Shown here: in pieces, positions 12,690-23,415 of the stretch
Position numbering within the stretch: the stretch's first letter is position 1
Layout of the letters: every line of letters starts with the position of its first letter
DNA from: Arthrinium phaeospermum
Lineage: Eukaryota > Ascomycota > Sordariomycetes > Amphisphaeriales > Apiosporaceae
Direction of reading: 5' to 3'
NCBI GenBank assembly: GCA_006503535.1
Contig: QYRS01000008.1
Coordinates: forward strand, 1,550,001-1,614,000
DNA length: 64,000 nucleotides
Program-made: the position numbers and the translations under genes
The notes under the pieces: generated by a model
Seen by the model: the letters and a program-made list of their open reading frames with translations, nothing else
Databases searched by the model: none
Told to the model about the DNA's origin: nothing

Positions 12690-14141
12690 ATGGGTTTTCA
12701 TTCGGCCCGAGAAGGCCCATACCTGCTCGACTGCCCCAGCGAGATCATATCGTCTATCCTTCTTTCCTGCTCTCGTGCCGATCATCTCCGCCTATCTCGG
12801 GTAAACAAGCAATTGAATACGGTGGCAAACCGTTTGCTCTATTCCACTGTACAGTTCAGATTGACTGCCCCAGATACCTTCGAGGCGTTGACGAACCCTC
12901 CCGTCACCATCTTCCTGCGCACTATCCTAGGCAATCCACAGCTTGCCGCCCTCGTCCGGAGCCTCCGCCTGGTAGGGGATGGCAGCTTTTGGCACCACCG
13001 GAGGGCCCTCGAGAGCCTACCGGGGCGCTCTTGGGCCGGGACGGGCTCGACTCTGGACCGGGCTGCCGGCTTAATAACCAAGCTCCCACTTCCCTACGCT
13101 ACAGACTGGGTCCATGGGCTCGAAAAAGGCAACCTGGATGCGATAATCGCCCTCCTACTGACGCGGCTCCGAAACTTACGTTCGTTCGTTACCACGGCTA
13201 ACTTCACGAAGAAAATGTCATTTCAAGGGGCCATGTTCCAGTCTGCTCTTTGTGAGCAGAAGCAAGTCGGCTGGCTTCCTCGTTTTGACCAACTCGAACA
13301 GGTCTCGGCAGACTTCTACGGGGACTATGACGTTCGGTGCGATTCCAACACGGACACTTTGCTGCCATTCTTCTATCTACCTGCGATCCAAACCCTCGAT
13401 CTGCGTCTGGACCACCCACCCATATTCTCATGGCCAGCCGCAACCGCTCCCGACTGTACCGCCCTCACCTCGTTGACGTTACGCCACGTTCGGGAGTCGG
13501 CCTTGAAGATGATCTTGTCTTGCACCAAGCGACTGACCAAACTGGACTGGCAGTTCATCTACTCGGAGCGTGATATAGCTACGCGGCAGATGCATGACCC
13601 CCCTCTCTATCCCCCCGTTGCCGACCTCGACGTCCTTGTCGATGCTCTGACTTCGGTCCGGGATACCCTCGAGCACCTTACGATAGGGACACACGCCATT
13701 CAGCCGGTCCAGCTCGACTATAAGACCCCCATCGAAGTCAGGGGCTCCCTCGAGGGACTGGTCGGATTCCCCAAGGTCGAGCGTTTGGAGGTGCCCCTCC
13801 CCTTTCTGGCCGGGCAGCTCATCCCCAACAATCGTTTTCGCGTTTCCGAGCGGATTCCGCAAAATCTACGGACGTTGGTCCTCAACGACGGCTTGAAAAT
13901 ATTCGGCGACTCAATGCTGGATCTCGAGGAATGGGACATGGGCGAGATTGCCTCGAATCTGCGGGACTGGCTGCTGTACGAGGGAGTCGGCTCCAGCACG
14001 CCGTTCCTGGGACAGTTGGACTTGGCGTTGGTGTCGGGTGCTTGGGGAGGAGGACTCTACTCCAAACTGAAGAGGCTGTTGGGCACGGCGCGGGTTCCGG
14101 TCAGGGTGACCATTTGCGGCAAGGAGCGGGAGTACGGGTGA
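12690..14141 (+). CDS. F-box-like protein of unknown target
   Basis: Single-exon frame of 483 aa starting at the ATG at 12690. Residues ~10-57 read as an F-box: LLDCPSEIISSILLSC, then RLSRVNKQLNTVANRLLYSTV, matching the leucine/proline start and the N-R-L-L-Y end of fungal F-boxes. The remainder has spaced hydrophobic segments (IQTLDLRLDHP, LTSLTLRHV, LTKLDWQF, LEHLTIG, LRTLVLNDGL) like degenerate leucine-rich repeats. Such proteins are usually substrate adaptors of SCF ubiquitin ligases through Skp1. This class expands rapidly in filamentous fungi, and nothing here points to the substrate. The gene starts 296 bp downstream of the hydantoinase gene on the same strand. Confidence 0.72.
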   Translation: MGFHSAREGPYLLDCPSEIISSILLSCSRADHLRLSRVNKQLNTVANRLLYSTVQFRLTAPDTFEALTNPPVTIFLRTILGNPQLAALVRSLRLVGDGSFWHHRRALESLPGRSWAGTGSTLDRAAGLITKLPLPYATDWVHGLEKGNLDAIIALLLTRLRNLRSFVTTANFTKKMSFQGAMFQSALCEQKQVGWLPRFDQLEQVSADFYGDYDVRCDSNTDTLLPFFYLPAIQTLDLRLDHPPIFSWPAATAPDCTALTSLTLRHVRESALKMILSCTKRLTKLDWQFIYSERDIATRQMHDPPLYPPVADLDVLVDALTSVRDTLEHLTIGTHAIQPVQLDYKTPIEVRGSLEGLVGFPKVERLEVPLPFLAGQLIPNNRFRVSERIPQNLRTLVLNDGLKIFGDSMLDLEEWDMGEIASNLRDWLLYEGVGSSTPFLGQLDLALVSGAWGGGLYSKLKRLLGTARVPVRVTICGKEREYG

Positions 14142-14783
14142 GGAAAGGGGTCCCTTGTTCTAGTTCAGGACATTGCGGATGACCATGTAATGATGAATTT
14201 GTTTAGCGATGATGGTTCTTCGAATTTGGGAATCCGGGTAGTCGCTCACGGGCTTTGCCTCTTTGGCTGTAGGAAAGAAGAAAATGTAGGCCATCTTGAT
14301 TTAACTCCATGTGATGATGTGCTGTTTACTCAAAGGTTTCTTAAATCTGGTGCATGTTTATTAGCTCGCATGAGATAATTGTGGCTGTATACTATGCCGG
14401 GCAAGTTGAGTCTTATTATTACTCGTCCTGGAAATAGGTGGCCCCTGGATGCAGTTGGTAATATTGAAAAGGCAAAAACAGTTATTGCCTGGGATGTAAC
14501 GTCCTGGTACAAATATTACCCACGAGAGCAACGCCGCATCATGTACCTTGCACCATGTCTCTTCTATGTTCGGATCGTGCTTATTTTACAGGTGACACAA
14601 CCACTACTCATACAACCAAGAAAGAGGTACTCCTGTCTATAAGGTAAAGGAGAAGTCGGTATCGCACCTCCCGGGTCATGATGGTTGCATCAGGGAAAAG
14701 GAACGCTTCTTTGTATGCCAACAAACAAATACTTGCTACTCGGCAGATAGCAGTGCAACGTGGACGGGATTGGGGCGCAAATT
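14142..14783. other. Convergent intergenic region, 3' ends
   Basis: AT-richer stretch between the F-box gene and the converging MFS transporter gene. It probably holds both 3' UTRs. No further gene is supported. Confidence 0.45.
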
Positions 14784-16808
14784 CTATTTAAAGGGGTCAA
14801 CAGCGCTCGGCCTGCGCTCCACCGGCGAGATCTCCCCCTCCTTTTCCTTGGTCGCGACGTCGTCTGCATTCGAACCCCCTAAGCTGGACGAGGCGCTCGA
14901 AGCTTCCAGCTGTTGCTTCCTCCTGCGTTGCCGCCACTTGTCGTCGAGCCACCGGCCCAGAGCGAGGATGAAGCCCAGGCACAGCACCGCAATGGCCACG
15001 CTGAAGGCGCGTCGGTACAGCGGGCGGTCGTCCTGGCGGAAGATCTGGGCGCCGTAGATGCCGGCGATGTTGGCGCCCATGATGACGCTGTTTGTTTGCA
15101 AAGGAGTTGATGTTAGCAACCGTTCTTTGCTTGTTGTATGTGATACTGTCATTTTCCCACTTCCAGATGTACAGGAGAAGCGTAGGAAAAAAACGAATAT
15201 TAAAGAAAAGAAAGGAGGGAAACATGGGATATAGAGTAATGGTTTCTAGGGTTTGTAGCTTACCCAGCCATAGCTAGTGCCCTTTGCTCCGAGTCCTTGC
15301 AGGCAAGTGACAGCCATGCGATATTCAGGGGGTGCGAAAAGGTGCCGAACACTTGGGTCCAGACCACGCCAAAGTAGCGCACGCCGCGGAGGTTGACGTT
15401 AGTAAAGGCTCGGTTGAAGATGTAGCCAAGCAGGTGGCAGAAGAAACCCAGCATCACGGTTTCGCCGCGCAGGTTGCTATACGCAGGAAAGTCAGTCAAT
15501 TGTCTTAGGGGGCGTTGTATCAAAATCAAAATAGGGGGTTGGGTAAACTTTTCTCTTCCTTTTGTATCGAGAGGCACAGCTTACAAATGGTCCGAAACCC
15601 AGCTAAAAGCAAAGGACACCGGGACCTGCAGGAACAAACCGACGGCTGCCATGGCGTTGCTGACAAGGTTTCCGAAGCCGAAGCTCGTAACGATGGAGGG
15701 GGCGTAAGTATCAAAAGCCCGCTGCGGGCCGTTGTTGCAGAGCGTGATGATGAAATGGGCCCAACACCTCCAGTCGGTGAACTAAATCGCTTTCGTCTCA
15801 GAAAGTCATCGGTGAAAAACGAAATAGGGGCTCAGTTAACTCACCGCCCGCTTAAAGGCATCCCTCCCGATACGGGACTTCTTCCTCCCCTTCATAGGAT
15901 CGTCGAGCAACACGCGCGTCTGCAAAACGTGCAGCTCCCGGGCTGTGAACCAGGAGAACCGCGGCAGGAAGGTGCTGTGAGGATTCTGGAAGGAGTCGGG
16001 CAGACAAAAGCCAAAGACGAAGCCGCTGAGGACGGTGAAGGCGCCCATGAGCGCAAACAGCCAGAACCAGCCGGGCTGCCCGCCGACGCCGCGCATGTGC
16101 AGGATGCCGTACGCCAGCAGCTTGGCCGAGGCCTGGCCGGCCTGGTTGCCAAAGTAAAAAACCATGACGCGCTTGGCCGTCTCGGACCGCGTGTACCAGG
16201 TCGAGAGGGTGTAGAGCCCGCCGGGGATGAAGCCCGACTCGGCGACGCCCAGCAGCAGGCGCGTCGCGAGGAAGGGGGCGTAGCCGCGCTGGAAGGACTG
16301 GAAGGTGCTGACGAGGCCGAAGAGGAAGAGCTGCAGGGTCAGCCACCGGCCCGGGCCCACGCGGTACAGGATCATGTTGGAGGGGATCTCGGTCAGGACG
16401 ATGCCCAGGGACAGCATCTGCTGGCCCACGTTGAACTGGTTTTGGTCGATGCCCACGTCTTCCATGAAGCGGTCGGTGATGGCGTTGGCCATGTTGCCGC
16501 GGTCGAGTTCTGGTTCAGGGATATAAGGTGCTGTTAGACAGGGACACTGGGAACGAGTAAGAAAGGGTCCTTGATATAATTACGCAAACAGAAGAACCCA
16601 AGGGTAAGGATGGGCATGATGATAAGGTCGAGCCTGAGACAGTTAGCAGGTTTTCTCAAGTTGGATTTATTGCACGGGCACGATCTGCTCACTTTCTTTT
16701 GGCCTTCTTCTCTTCTTCGGGGGACCAGTCCACCACGCGATATGGGGTCACATGGCCGTCCGTGGAAACAGAACTCATGTTCGTCTCGGTCGACTTTTGT
16801 TCAGCCAT
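14784..16808 (-). CDS. MFS transporter, Dal5/allantoate permease (ACS) family
   Basis: Twelve-TM anion:cation symporter family that takes up organic anions such as allantoate, nicotinate, pantothenate and biotin precursors. Six exons: 16808-16693, 16633-16584, 16509-15845, 15781-15585, 15476-15264 and 15087-14784, giving 514 aa. Introns are 59, 74, 63, 108 and 176 nt. The 50-nt second exon encodes LDLIIMPILTLGFFCL (TM1), and exon 3 opens with LDRGNMANA, the family signature. Further markers are LTEIPSNMILYRVGPGRWL, RLLLGVAESGFIPGGLYTL, FYFGNQAGQAS, SDHFNLRGET in the loop before the later TMs, and VIMGANIAGIYGAQIFR in the last exon. The C-terminal tail (~45 residues) is charged and cytosolic. 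Its closeness to the NCS1/hydantoinase pair hints at a nitrogen-scavenging role, but the substrate cannot be read from sequence. Confidence 0.9.
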
Positions 16809-18082
16809 CGTCGCCTCTAGAAAGATCAATATCGAATATCGATGTTTGATGCACTGGCATGGGCAAACAGCAGAAGCAAACCCGGGGGCACTCTACTTTT
16901 AACCATTGCCTGCAAACTAGCTGTCCCTACCTACGACCCTCAGTCTTCACCATTTACCTCCATCAAAAAGTTTTGTCCGGGCTGATAACGAACGTCCCTG
17001 CTTGGCTTCGCAATTATTGAAGCCACGGCCCTTGGCTGTTGCTGGGCGAGTCCCATTGACATGAGCACGCAATTCATAGCCCCTTGGCTCCCGGCTGGGC
17101 TTGCCCACCACTGCAACTCAAAAACAGCTGAGGGGAGAGTCCATGAGGGGACGCCTTGGCACCTTGGCGACACTTTGACGTTTGTATTGGACCCCGTGTG
17201 CATTTGCGAGGGGGGTTCCTCTCCCTCTTATTACCGGAACCCACAACTTGTTTCCCGAGAAGAAGAAAGAAGAGGAGGAAGAAAAAACGGGCCGAAATGC
17301 AGCCCAGCAATTTGGCGCGATGTTGTGATTTCGCCGCATTTTGCGTCACCGGCCAACGACGGGGCTGGGCGGGGAGGGCAAATGGCAGTTTTCGACGTCC
17401 ACGCGTGATGTGCAGGAAACAAAAGCGGTAGTCGACATAGCACTGGGCCATGGCATGCCTGTGCGGGTGCCGCCCGAACCTGCCGAGTCAGACGGGGCTC
17501 GACCCCTGAAAGACACCCACGGTCTGCCCTTCCGAGATATTAGGATTCGACGACGGCAGGTTGGAATCCGCCTTTCTTTGATGTCACTTTGTGTCCATTG
17601 TCCATCCCCTTCATATTCAGTACTATTTTTGGGAAGAGGTAGTTCATTGTTGGTTGTGTCTGGCCAAATTGACTCTTTGTTATTATTACACTACCGCTAT
17701 GCCGATTCGTCCCATGTTCGATTCCATCCCTGTTACGGCCCCTCTGACCATCAAACAGGCAGTGGTTCACTTGAACGCGAGGGCAGAGCCGATGGCCCAT
17801 TGCCTAAATATAACGGAGATAAATGACCACAGCAGAACTCACCTAGATTCTCTTAGTTGACCTCAATCATGCTTGAGGCTCCCCAAGACCCAAGAATATT
17901 CGCACCTAAAAACAGCCGTTCGTTAGCAAAGATATCTCTATACAAGAATGACGGAGAAAAACATTACCAAGAAAACATAGCAGCTATGCTGTAAAGGGGG
18001 CCAGCCTTCCAAAATTGGTCGGCAGCATATTAATTACTTACCTCATAATACCGGCTGGCGCATGCGTGTGTATACACCACCA
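16809..18082. other. Intergenic region, transporter promoter and amidoligase 3' end
   Basis: Upstream of the Dal5-type transporter and downstream of the amidoligase gene. It has pyrimidine- and purine-rich patches near 17260-17290. No coding frame here has recognisable content. Confidence 0.45.
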
Positions 18083-20635
18083 CTACTGCACACTGCAAGG
18101 GGTGGGGGATTCGATATCAGGATTAGGGGGCTTACTTTCTTCTCCGGGAATTCCCCGTTGTCTCTCCTGCTGTTGTTGCCAAGTACGGGCAAACACGGTT
18201 CCGGCTAAGCCCACGTTGGTGCGGACCTTGGGCAACTGCGGCCTGATGACCGTGGACGTGGACTTTTTGGCGGCAGCAGCGGCGTCTCGGCCATTGTTGT
18301 CGTTGTCACCGCCAGAGCTGTTGCTGCTGCTGGTGTCGCCATCGATGCTGTGGAGGCCGTCGATCTTGTCGATGCTATCGAGGCTGGCGTTGCTCTCGTT
18401 GCTCTCGTTGTCCGCTTTGTCGTTGTCTCGATTCGAGTCGTTCTCCTGCTCATGCTCCTCGGGCTTAGGCTCCTCGGGCTTTTCGCTGTTGCCGGGACCA
18501 GCGTCGTTACCGGCACTGGGGTCGCCATCCGGTTTGGGTTGGTCGTCCGGTCGGGAGGAGTCGTCGTTGGGACCAGGACCGCTGTCAGGGCCAGGAGCAT
18601 CGCCCGGGCTAGGCCCATTGCCCGGGCTAGGTCCGTTTCCCGGATTGCCAGGATCAGGACGATCATCCGAGTCGTCCCCGTCCCCGCCGTCCCCCTCGCT
18701 AAATTCGAGGTGCCACGCCTCGCGGTTAGCCCAGATCCTCTCAGCCGCGAAAGCAGCCTCAGCGAAGAGCCCGATCTGGTTTAGCAGGTCCACGACGTCG
18801 TACTCCCCTCGACCCTTCTCCTGCAACTCGCAATTGATAATAACGCGCATGAAGGCGTGGTCCGGCGCGTTGATGGCGAACTTGATCAAGCCGATGCAGA
18901 TCTGACTCCAGGTCGCGACCCAGGTGGGGTCGAGGCTGGCCGCTGCTTCGCGGAACTCGATCGTGTGCTGGTCGTTGGCGCAGATCAGGGCGCACCCGTA
19001 CATGTAGAAGGTGTAGTTGGACCGGCCCTCGCGGCTGAACGGGTTCAACAGCGCCGCGATCTCGCACGAGCTCCTGGCGGACAGGAGTCGGATCGCGCCG
19101 GGCAGTAGTGCCGCGCGCTCCTCGGCCGCCCACGTCTGGGCCTCCTCGGAGGTATCCACGAAGGCATCCCTCATTTCGTCGTGCCAGGCTCTCAGGTCGT
19201 CCAAGGTGACGTTGGCGCCCGTACACCGGGGCCGGTGGGTGGTGAACCGACGAGGGACCGACGGGACGGAGAATGGTTCCTGTGGCAGATCGGCGACCCT
19301 GTTGGCGATTTCGCGCTGACTCTCCATGTCTTCTGGGTCAGGCACTTCTGAGTCGCCCGACTCTGATGATGCGGTGGTCTCGGGGCTGTCGACGCGCGAG
19401 CTCGTTCCCGAAGGCCCTGGCAGCCTTTCGTTAGCGGCGGGGACGGCGAAGTCGAACGCGTGGTTGGGCTCGGGGTACCCACCCTTCTGTATGTCCTTCA
19501 CCATCTCGTTATATTCATCGTCGCTCATATCTTCGGCCTGTGACAGATTACCTTCGTCGTCTATGAAGGCCGGACTTTCGGGATGAAAAGTCAGCTTGCC
19601 TTGGTCGTCCAAGAAAGGCTCAAACCTCCCCGATTGCCTCGTCTGCTGGTAAAGAGCGATAGTCGCCGGATCTCTATGGATATACCTCCACAAATTGGAC
19701 CGCTCGCCGAATCTCACGTCTCCAGAAACGTACTCGCAGGGATATTGGCCGGGGTTCGTTTGGTGAACTATCTCGGGCGCGAGGTTGCCTCTGGCCAGGT
19801 TTGACGCCGTCCGCATTGGCATGCCCCAGACGTTGGTCCGTCGCCAGGGAGGGTGCAGCGTGGCCAGCTGGGCCTCTGTCGACCAAAGTAACGTGCTGAT
19901 ACGTCGGATATTCTCTAGCGAGAATAACCCGGCCCCATTCCCGACATGGACGTGCATGCCACAGCTTCCATTGACGAGGACGCGATGTTCCCTAGTGAGG
20001 CAGTTGATGGCGAACTTGAGAACCTCAAAAGACTCGGGCGTGTCGACCGCGACCGCGCTGTTGATTTCGAAATCCATGAATTTGCATTTAGCAATTTGGG
20101 GTTTCCGTATAGACGGGTCTGGAACAATTGCCCAGATTCCAGCGTCCGCAAGGGCGTCTATAGCTACATAATGCTCCATTGATCTCGGTTGTGAGCATTT
20201 AATGCGTATAACCTTTGTCGTTGGGATCCCATGGCTAGCCAAGGTTTCCTCCATCATTTTATGTAATATCGTCGCAGTGCTGATACCTTGTGGTCGGTTT
20301 TCGGGCAATCGTAAAGGCTTCGGTAAACCCTCGACACCTTCCAAGGGATCCTGTTCGTCATGGTCAACATAATGGACGACACCCTCAATTTCCACGCCGT
20401 ACGTCAAAGGCTTCGGCGGCGGCAAAGGCGGCAACGGCGCTTCCGGGACAGGGGGCTCATCGGCCTGATCAGGCTCTCCCTCAGGCTCTCCCTCAGGCTC
20501 TCCCTCAGGCTCTCCCTCAGCCGCTCGAGCAGCTTTCTCTTCAGCCTCTAGAATAGCTCGCTCTTCAGCCTCTAGAAAAGCTCGCTCTTCAGCTTCAATG
20601 CGTTGGCGCTCGGCTTCTCCCTCGTCGCCTTCCAT
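18083..20635 (-). CDS. Putative amidoligase with disordered tail
   Basis: 850-aa frame from the ATG at 20635. Residues 1-70 are charged and repetitive: an A-E-E-R-A heptad-like repeat (likely helix), then four E-G-E-P units and a proline linker. The core, about residues 75-600, resembles the Amidoligase_2 family of the glutamine-synthetase-like fold: LTYGVEIEGVVHY at its start (acidic metal ligands), CGMHVHVGNG, RTASNLARGN, and late HTIEFREAAASLDPTWVA followed by QICIGLIKFAI. Family members are predicted to form amide bonds with ATP; fungal substrates are undetermined. Residues after ~650 are low-complexity, rich in P, G, D, N, S and E. A good GTAAGC donor just before the stop (near 18137) suggests the last ~15 residues could be replaced by splicing. 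No signal peptide is seen, so it is probably cytosolic or nuclear. Confidence 0.75.
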   Translation of the reverse strand: MEGDEGEAERQRIEAEERAFLEAEERAILEAEEKAARAAEGEPEGEPEGEPEGEPDQADEPPVPEAPLPPLPPPKPLTYGVEIEGVVHYVDHDEQDPLEGVEGLPKPLRLPENRPQGISTATILHKMMEETLASHGIPTTKVIRIKCSQPRSMEHYVAIDALADAGIWAIVPDPSIRKPQIAKCKFMDFEINSAVAVDTPESFEVLKFAINCLTREHRVLVNGSCGMHVHVGNGAGLFSLENIRRISTLLWSTEAQLATLHPPWRRTNVWGMPMRTASNLARGNLAPEIVHQTNPGQYPCEYVSGDVRFGERSNLWRYIHRDPATIALYQQTRQSGRFEPFLDDQGKLTFHPESPAFIDDEGNLSQAEDMSDDEYNEMVKDIQKGGYPEPNHAFDFAVPAANERLPGPSGTSSRVDSPETTASSESGDSEVPDPEDMESQREIANRVADLPQEPFSVPSVPRRFTTHRPRCTGANVTLDDLRAWHDEMRDAFVDTSEEAQTWAAEERAALLPGAIRLLSARSSCEIAALLNPFSREGRSNYTFYMYGCALICANDQHTIEFREAAASLDPTWVATWSQICIGLIKFAINAPDHAFMRVIINCELQEKGRGEYDVVDLLNQIGLFAEAAFAAERIWANREAWHLEFSEGDGGDGDDSDDRPDPGNPGNGPSPGNGPSPGDAPGPDSGPGPNDDSSRPDDQPKPDGDPSAGNDAGPGNSEKPEEPKPEEHEQENDSNRDNDKADNESNESNASLDSIDKIDGLHSIDGDTSSSNSSGGDNDNNGRDAAAAAKKSTSTVIRPQLPKVRTNVGLAGTVFARTWQQQQERQRGIPGEESKPPNPDIESPTPCSVQ
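20471..20522 (-). repeat. 12-bp tandem repeat coding E-G-E-P units
   Basis: On the plus strand the unit aggctctccctc is repeated four times in perfect register, plus two bases. It encodes consecutive E-G-E-P units near the N-terminus of the amidoligase. Since 12 is a multiple of three, copy-number change would preserve the frame. Imperfect copies of a ~27-bp unit (agctcgctcttcagcctct) follow at about 20532-20600 and encode the A-E-E-R-A repeats. Confidence 0.9.
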
Positions 20636-20798
20636 CTTGTCTTACCTCTACCGGTGGCTCAGTATCGTGAAGCTCTCTGATCAAACCGATTTGGATGGGT
20701 TGGAAAACGCTTTTGGCGGTCTGGTTGCTGGCAAACCACTCACTGCTAGTTCCAACTCACGAATATTTATCCCTCCTCTTGAGCAGCCATCTAAACGG

Positions 20799-20806
20799 TT
20801 TATATA
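20799..20806 (-). promoter_or_regulatory. Candidate TATA box of the amidoligase gene
   Basis: Reads TATATAAA on the minus strand, 164 bp upstream of the amidoligase ATG at 20635. Placement is plausible for a fungal core promoter. There is no transcript evidence. Confidence 0.35.
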
Positions 20807-21736
20807 CCTTGTAGCATTCGCACGATCATTGCGCACTTAAGTGACCCCCTCTCCGGTTGGACAAAGGGGGTTCGAGACATTTGGGTTGTTATGTTATGCA
20901 ACAATGCCTTTGTCGGATGGGGTTGTACGCCATTGCACACAAAGAAGTTTTTTTTTTTACCCAATTGAGCCAGTGGCTGATCCCTGATTGGCTGTTCAGG
21001 TAAGACCCGACTGTGTGTCCAACCGATGCAAGGAGCCGTGGCTTTGACTGGGAAGGGCTCTGTTCAACCTGAGTGGCAGCCGGTACGGGTAGAAGTGCCA
21101 GTGGCTTGGGTAACCCAGCTAATAACAGAGCACCACGGCGTCATTGGGTGGGCTAGTCAGCACTCTATCCCAGTGTTAATCTGGGTTGGGTTAGTTGCAT
21201 ACGGGTATTGCCTTTGCCGTGCAGTTGCAGCCGTTGTTACAGTACATCGCTTTGCAACCAACTGTGACACTTTGGTTTCTGCGGCTATCAAGCATTGAAT
21301 GCAGTCCGTCCTTAAGTTGGCTGCGTTCGCAAGAGACGATGAAAGAAGGCAAGTCCAAATGTGACTTACTCCAACGGGGTGAATACTGTTTGGTGTTAGC
21401 GGCTGCTGTAGCAGGCCCCATATTGCTAGAACCAGTGACGCTAGGTTCGTAATCGTGTCCGACCCCTCCTGGCCCGAACATGTGAGGAATCGTGTTTAAA
21501 AATCAACTTTCAGGAACGTGTAAAGGAGGTTCGGCAATCATAAAAGGGTTGTCATACGGAGGACGATAACTCCAAGCTGTCCAGGAAACCAATTGGCCAC
21601 GCCTTTTGTTACGAGAACGTAGCTAACCCAACCAACCCATATGAGTCCATCCTAGCTCTTCACTTATCTTCTCTTTTCCCTCCCCCCCAATCGTATTCTC
21701 GTCACAGCCAAACCGTAGGCGGTGAGCACAAACAAG
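20807..21736. other. Divergent intergenic region
   Basis: Separates the amidoligase and the SDR gene. It contains a poly-T tract near 20949 and several short frames without recognisable content. The ~60 bases before 21737 are pyrimidine-rich, as expected for the SDR 5' UTR. Confidence 0.4.
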
Positions 21737-23415
21737 ATGGAGTGGCTGCAAGCCCACCCCTTCGCGGCCGCGGCCGCCGCCCTCGTCGCCCTAACCGTGC
21801 TGTACTTCTGGAAGCTGAACCGCGCCCTGCGCGCGACGCCGCCCGAGGTGCTGGCCCTGTCGCCGCACCGCTGGACCGAGCAGGAGATCCGGGCCACGTA
21901 CCGCCGGCTCGAAAAGGAGCCCCTGCGCTGGGCGCCGCACCTGCCCCCCGCCCGCCCGGACCGCCGCTACGTCGTCGTCGGCGGCTCCGGCGGCGTCGGC
22001 GGCCAGATCATCCTGCACCTCCTCGAGCGCGGCCAGGGGCCCGAGTCCATCCGCAACATCGACTTCCGCGCCCCCGCCCGCCCGGACATGCTCACGGGCC
22101 CCGCCAGCCGCGTCGGCTTCGTCCAGGCCGACATCAGCGACCGCGCGTCCGTCGAGGCCGCCTTTGCCGCGCCGTGGCCTACCAAACACAAAGGTGGTCT
22201 GACCGTGTTCCACACGGCGGCCATGATCGTGCCCAACGAGCGGCGCGAGGCGACGTACGACCGCGTCGCGCGCGTCAACGTCGAGGGCACGCGGCACGTG
22301 CTCGAGGCCGCGCGCCGGGCCGGCGCCTCCGTCTTGGTCGCGACCTCGTCGGCGTCGACGGCGGTGCGGCCGGTCGAGTACCTGTCGAGCTGGTTCCGGC
22401 GCTGGCCGCGCCACTACGTGCAGGTGCTGGACGAGGCCGACTTCGACCGGCCGCTGCGGCGCCACGGCGAGTACTTTGGCAACTACGCGCGCGCCAAGGC
22501 GGCGGCCGAGCGCATCGTCTGCGGCGCCAACGCGCCCGGCTTTCGCACGGGCGCCATCCGCCCCGCGAACGGTATCTACGGCTCCAGCGTCGGCGACCAG
22601 CTCGTCGGGCTCTGTCTGCGCTCCGGGACTTTTCCCAGCTGGACCCCCAACATCATCCAGAACCTCGTGCACGCAAGCCACGTCTCCATCGGCCACCTCC
22701 TCTTCGAAGCCGCCCTACTCGACCACCACGGCAACGAAAACGGCGACGACGAAAACGAAATGCCCGGCTGCGCCGGCCGCCCCTTCGTCGTCACGGACCC
22801 CAACCCGCCCCCCTCCTTCCGCGACATCTACGACGTCTGCGAGACCCTGGCCCAGACCCCTGCAAGGTCCAGGTCCTGCAGCCCGCGCCGCTCCTGCTCG
22901 TCGCGTACGCCGTCGAGCTCTGCGACGCGCTGGGCCGGCGCCTGCCGGCGCTCTTCGGCTGGCTGCGGCCCCGTGGGGAGGTCGCTCTGCTGATGCCCGC
23001 CACCTTCTCCGTCTCGACGCACACGCCGGCCACCGACGCGGCCGCGCAGCGGCCCGTCGCGGCGGGGGGGCTGGGGTATCGGGGGGTCTATACTACGCTT
23101 GAGGGGGTTTGTCAGCAGGTGCTTGACTGGAACCGGGAGCACGCGGGGAGGGGGAAGGGGAAGGAACTAATAGTCACAACGGCAGCAACGGAGGGTTGGT
23201 GGGAGAGAAGGTCGAGACTTTGGTGGAAGAGGTTCGGAACGTGGGGACTATGCCTGCGGCGGTGGGGGCTTGAGGGAGAGGAGGAAAGTATCAGTGTCAC
23301 ATCGCACAGGCACCAGCTCTCGGTTTTCTCTTGGCTAAAGCATAGTAAGCGCGCACCTGAGCAGGCGCAATCACTCTCCTGTGTACCGTATCTATCAGTC
23401 AGTCGGTCGACCTAG
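21737..23415 (+). pseudogene. Membrane-anchored SDR (3-beta-HSD/sterol C4-decarboxylase-like) with a frameshift
   Basis: Extended short-chain dehydrogenase, NAD(P)-dependent, resembling the 3-beta-hydroxysteroid/sterol-4-alpha-carboxylate dehydrogenase group. The ATG at 21737 is used; the frame opens earlier only from a GTG. Residues 8-26 form an N-terminal membrane anchor (AAAAAALVALTVLYFW). The Rossmann motif VVVGGSGGVGG is near residue 80, VFHTAAMIVP follows the core, and the catalytic YARAK is near residue 249. Good family sequence continues to ETLAQTP at 22858 in one frame and resumes with CKVQVLQPAP at 22861 in another, up to a stop at 23415 (STHTPATDAAAQRPVAAGGLGYRG). One base appears to be missing from the C tract 22857-22860. 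Either this is a recently disabled gene or the assembly has an error; no intron explains it. I did not restore the frame. Confidence 0.7.

Noticed and set aside
15515..16537. 340-codon frame antisense to the MFS transporter
   Set aside because: It overlaps three real exons and introns of the transporter and has shadow composition.
21791..22696. 301-codon antisense frame in the SDR gene
   Set aside because: Mirror frame of a very GC-rich gene. The sense strand carries the Rossmann and YxxxK motifs.
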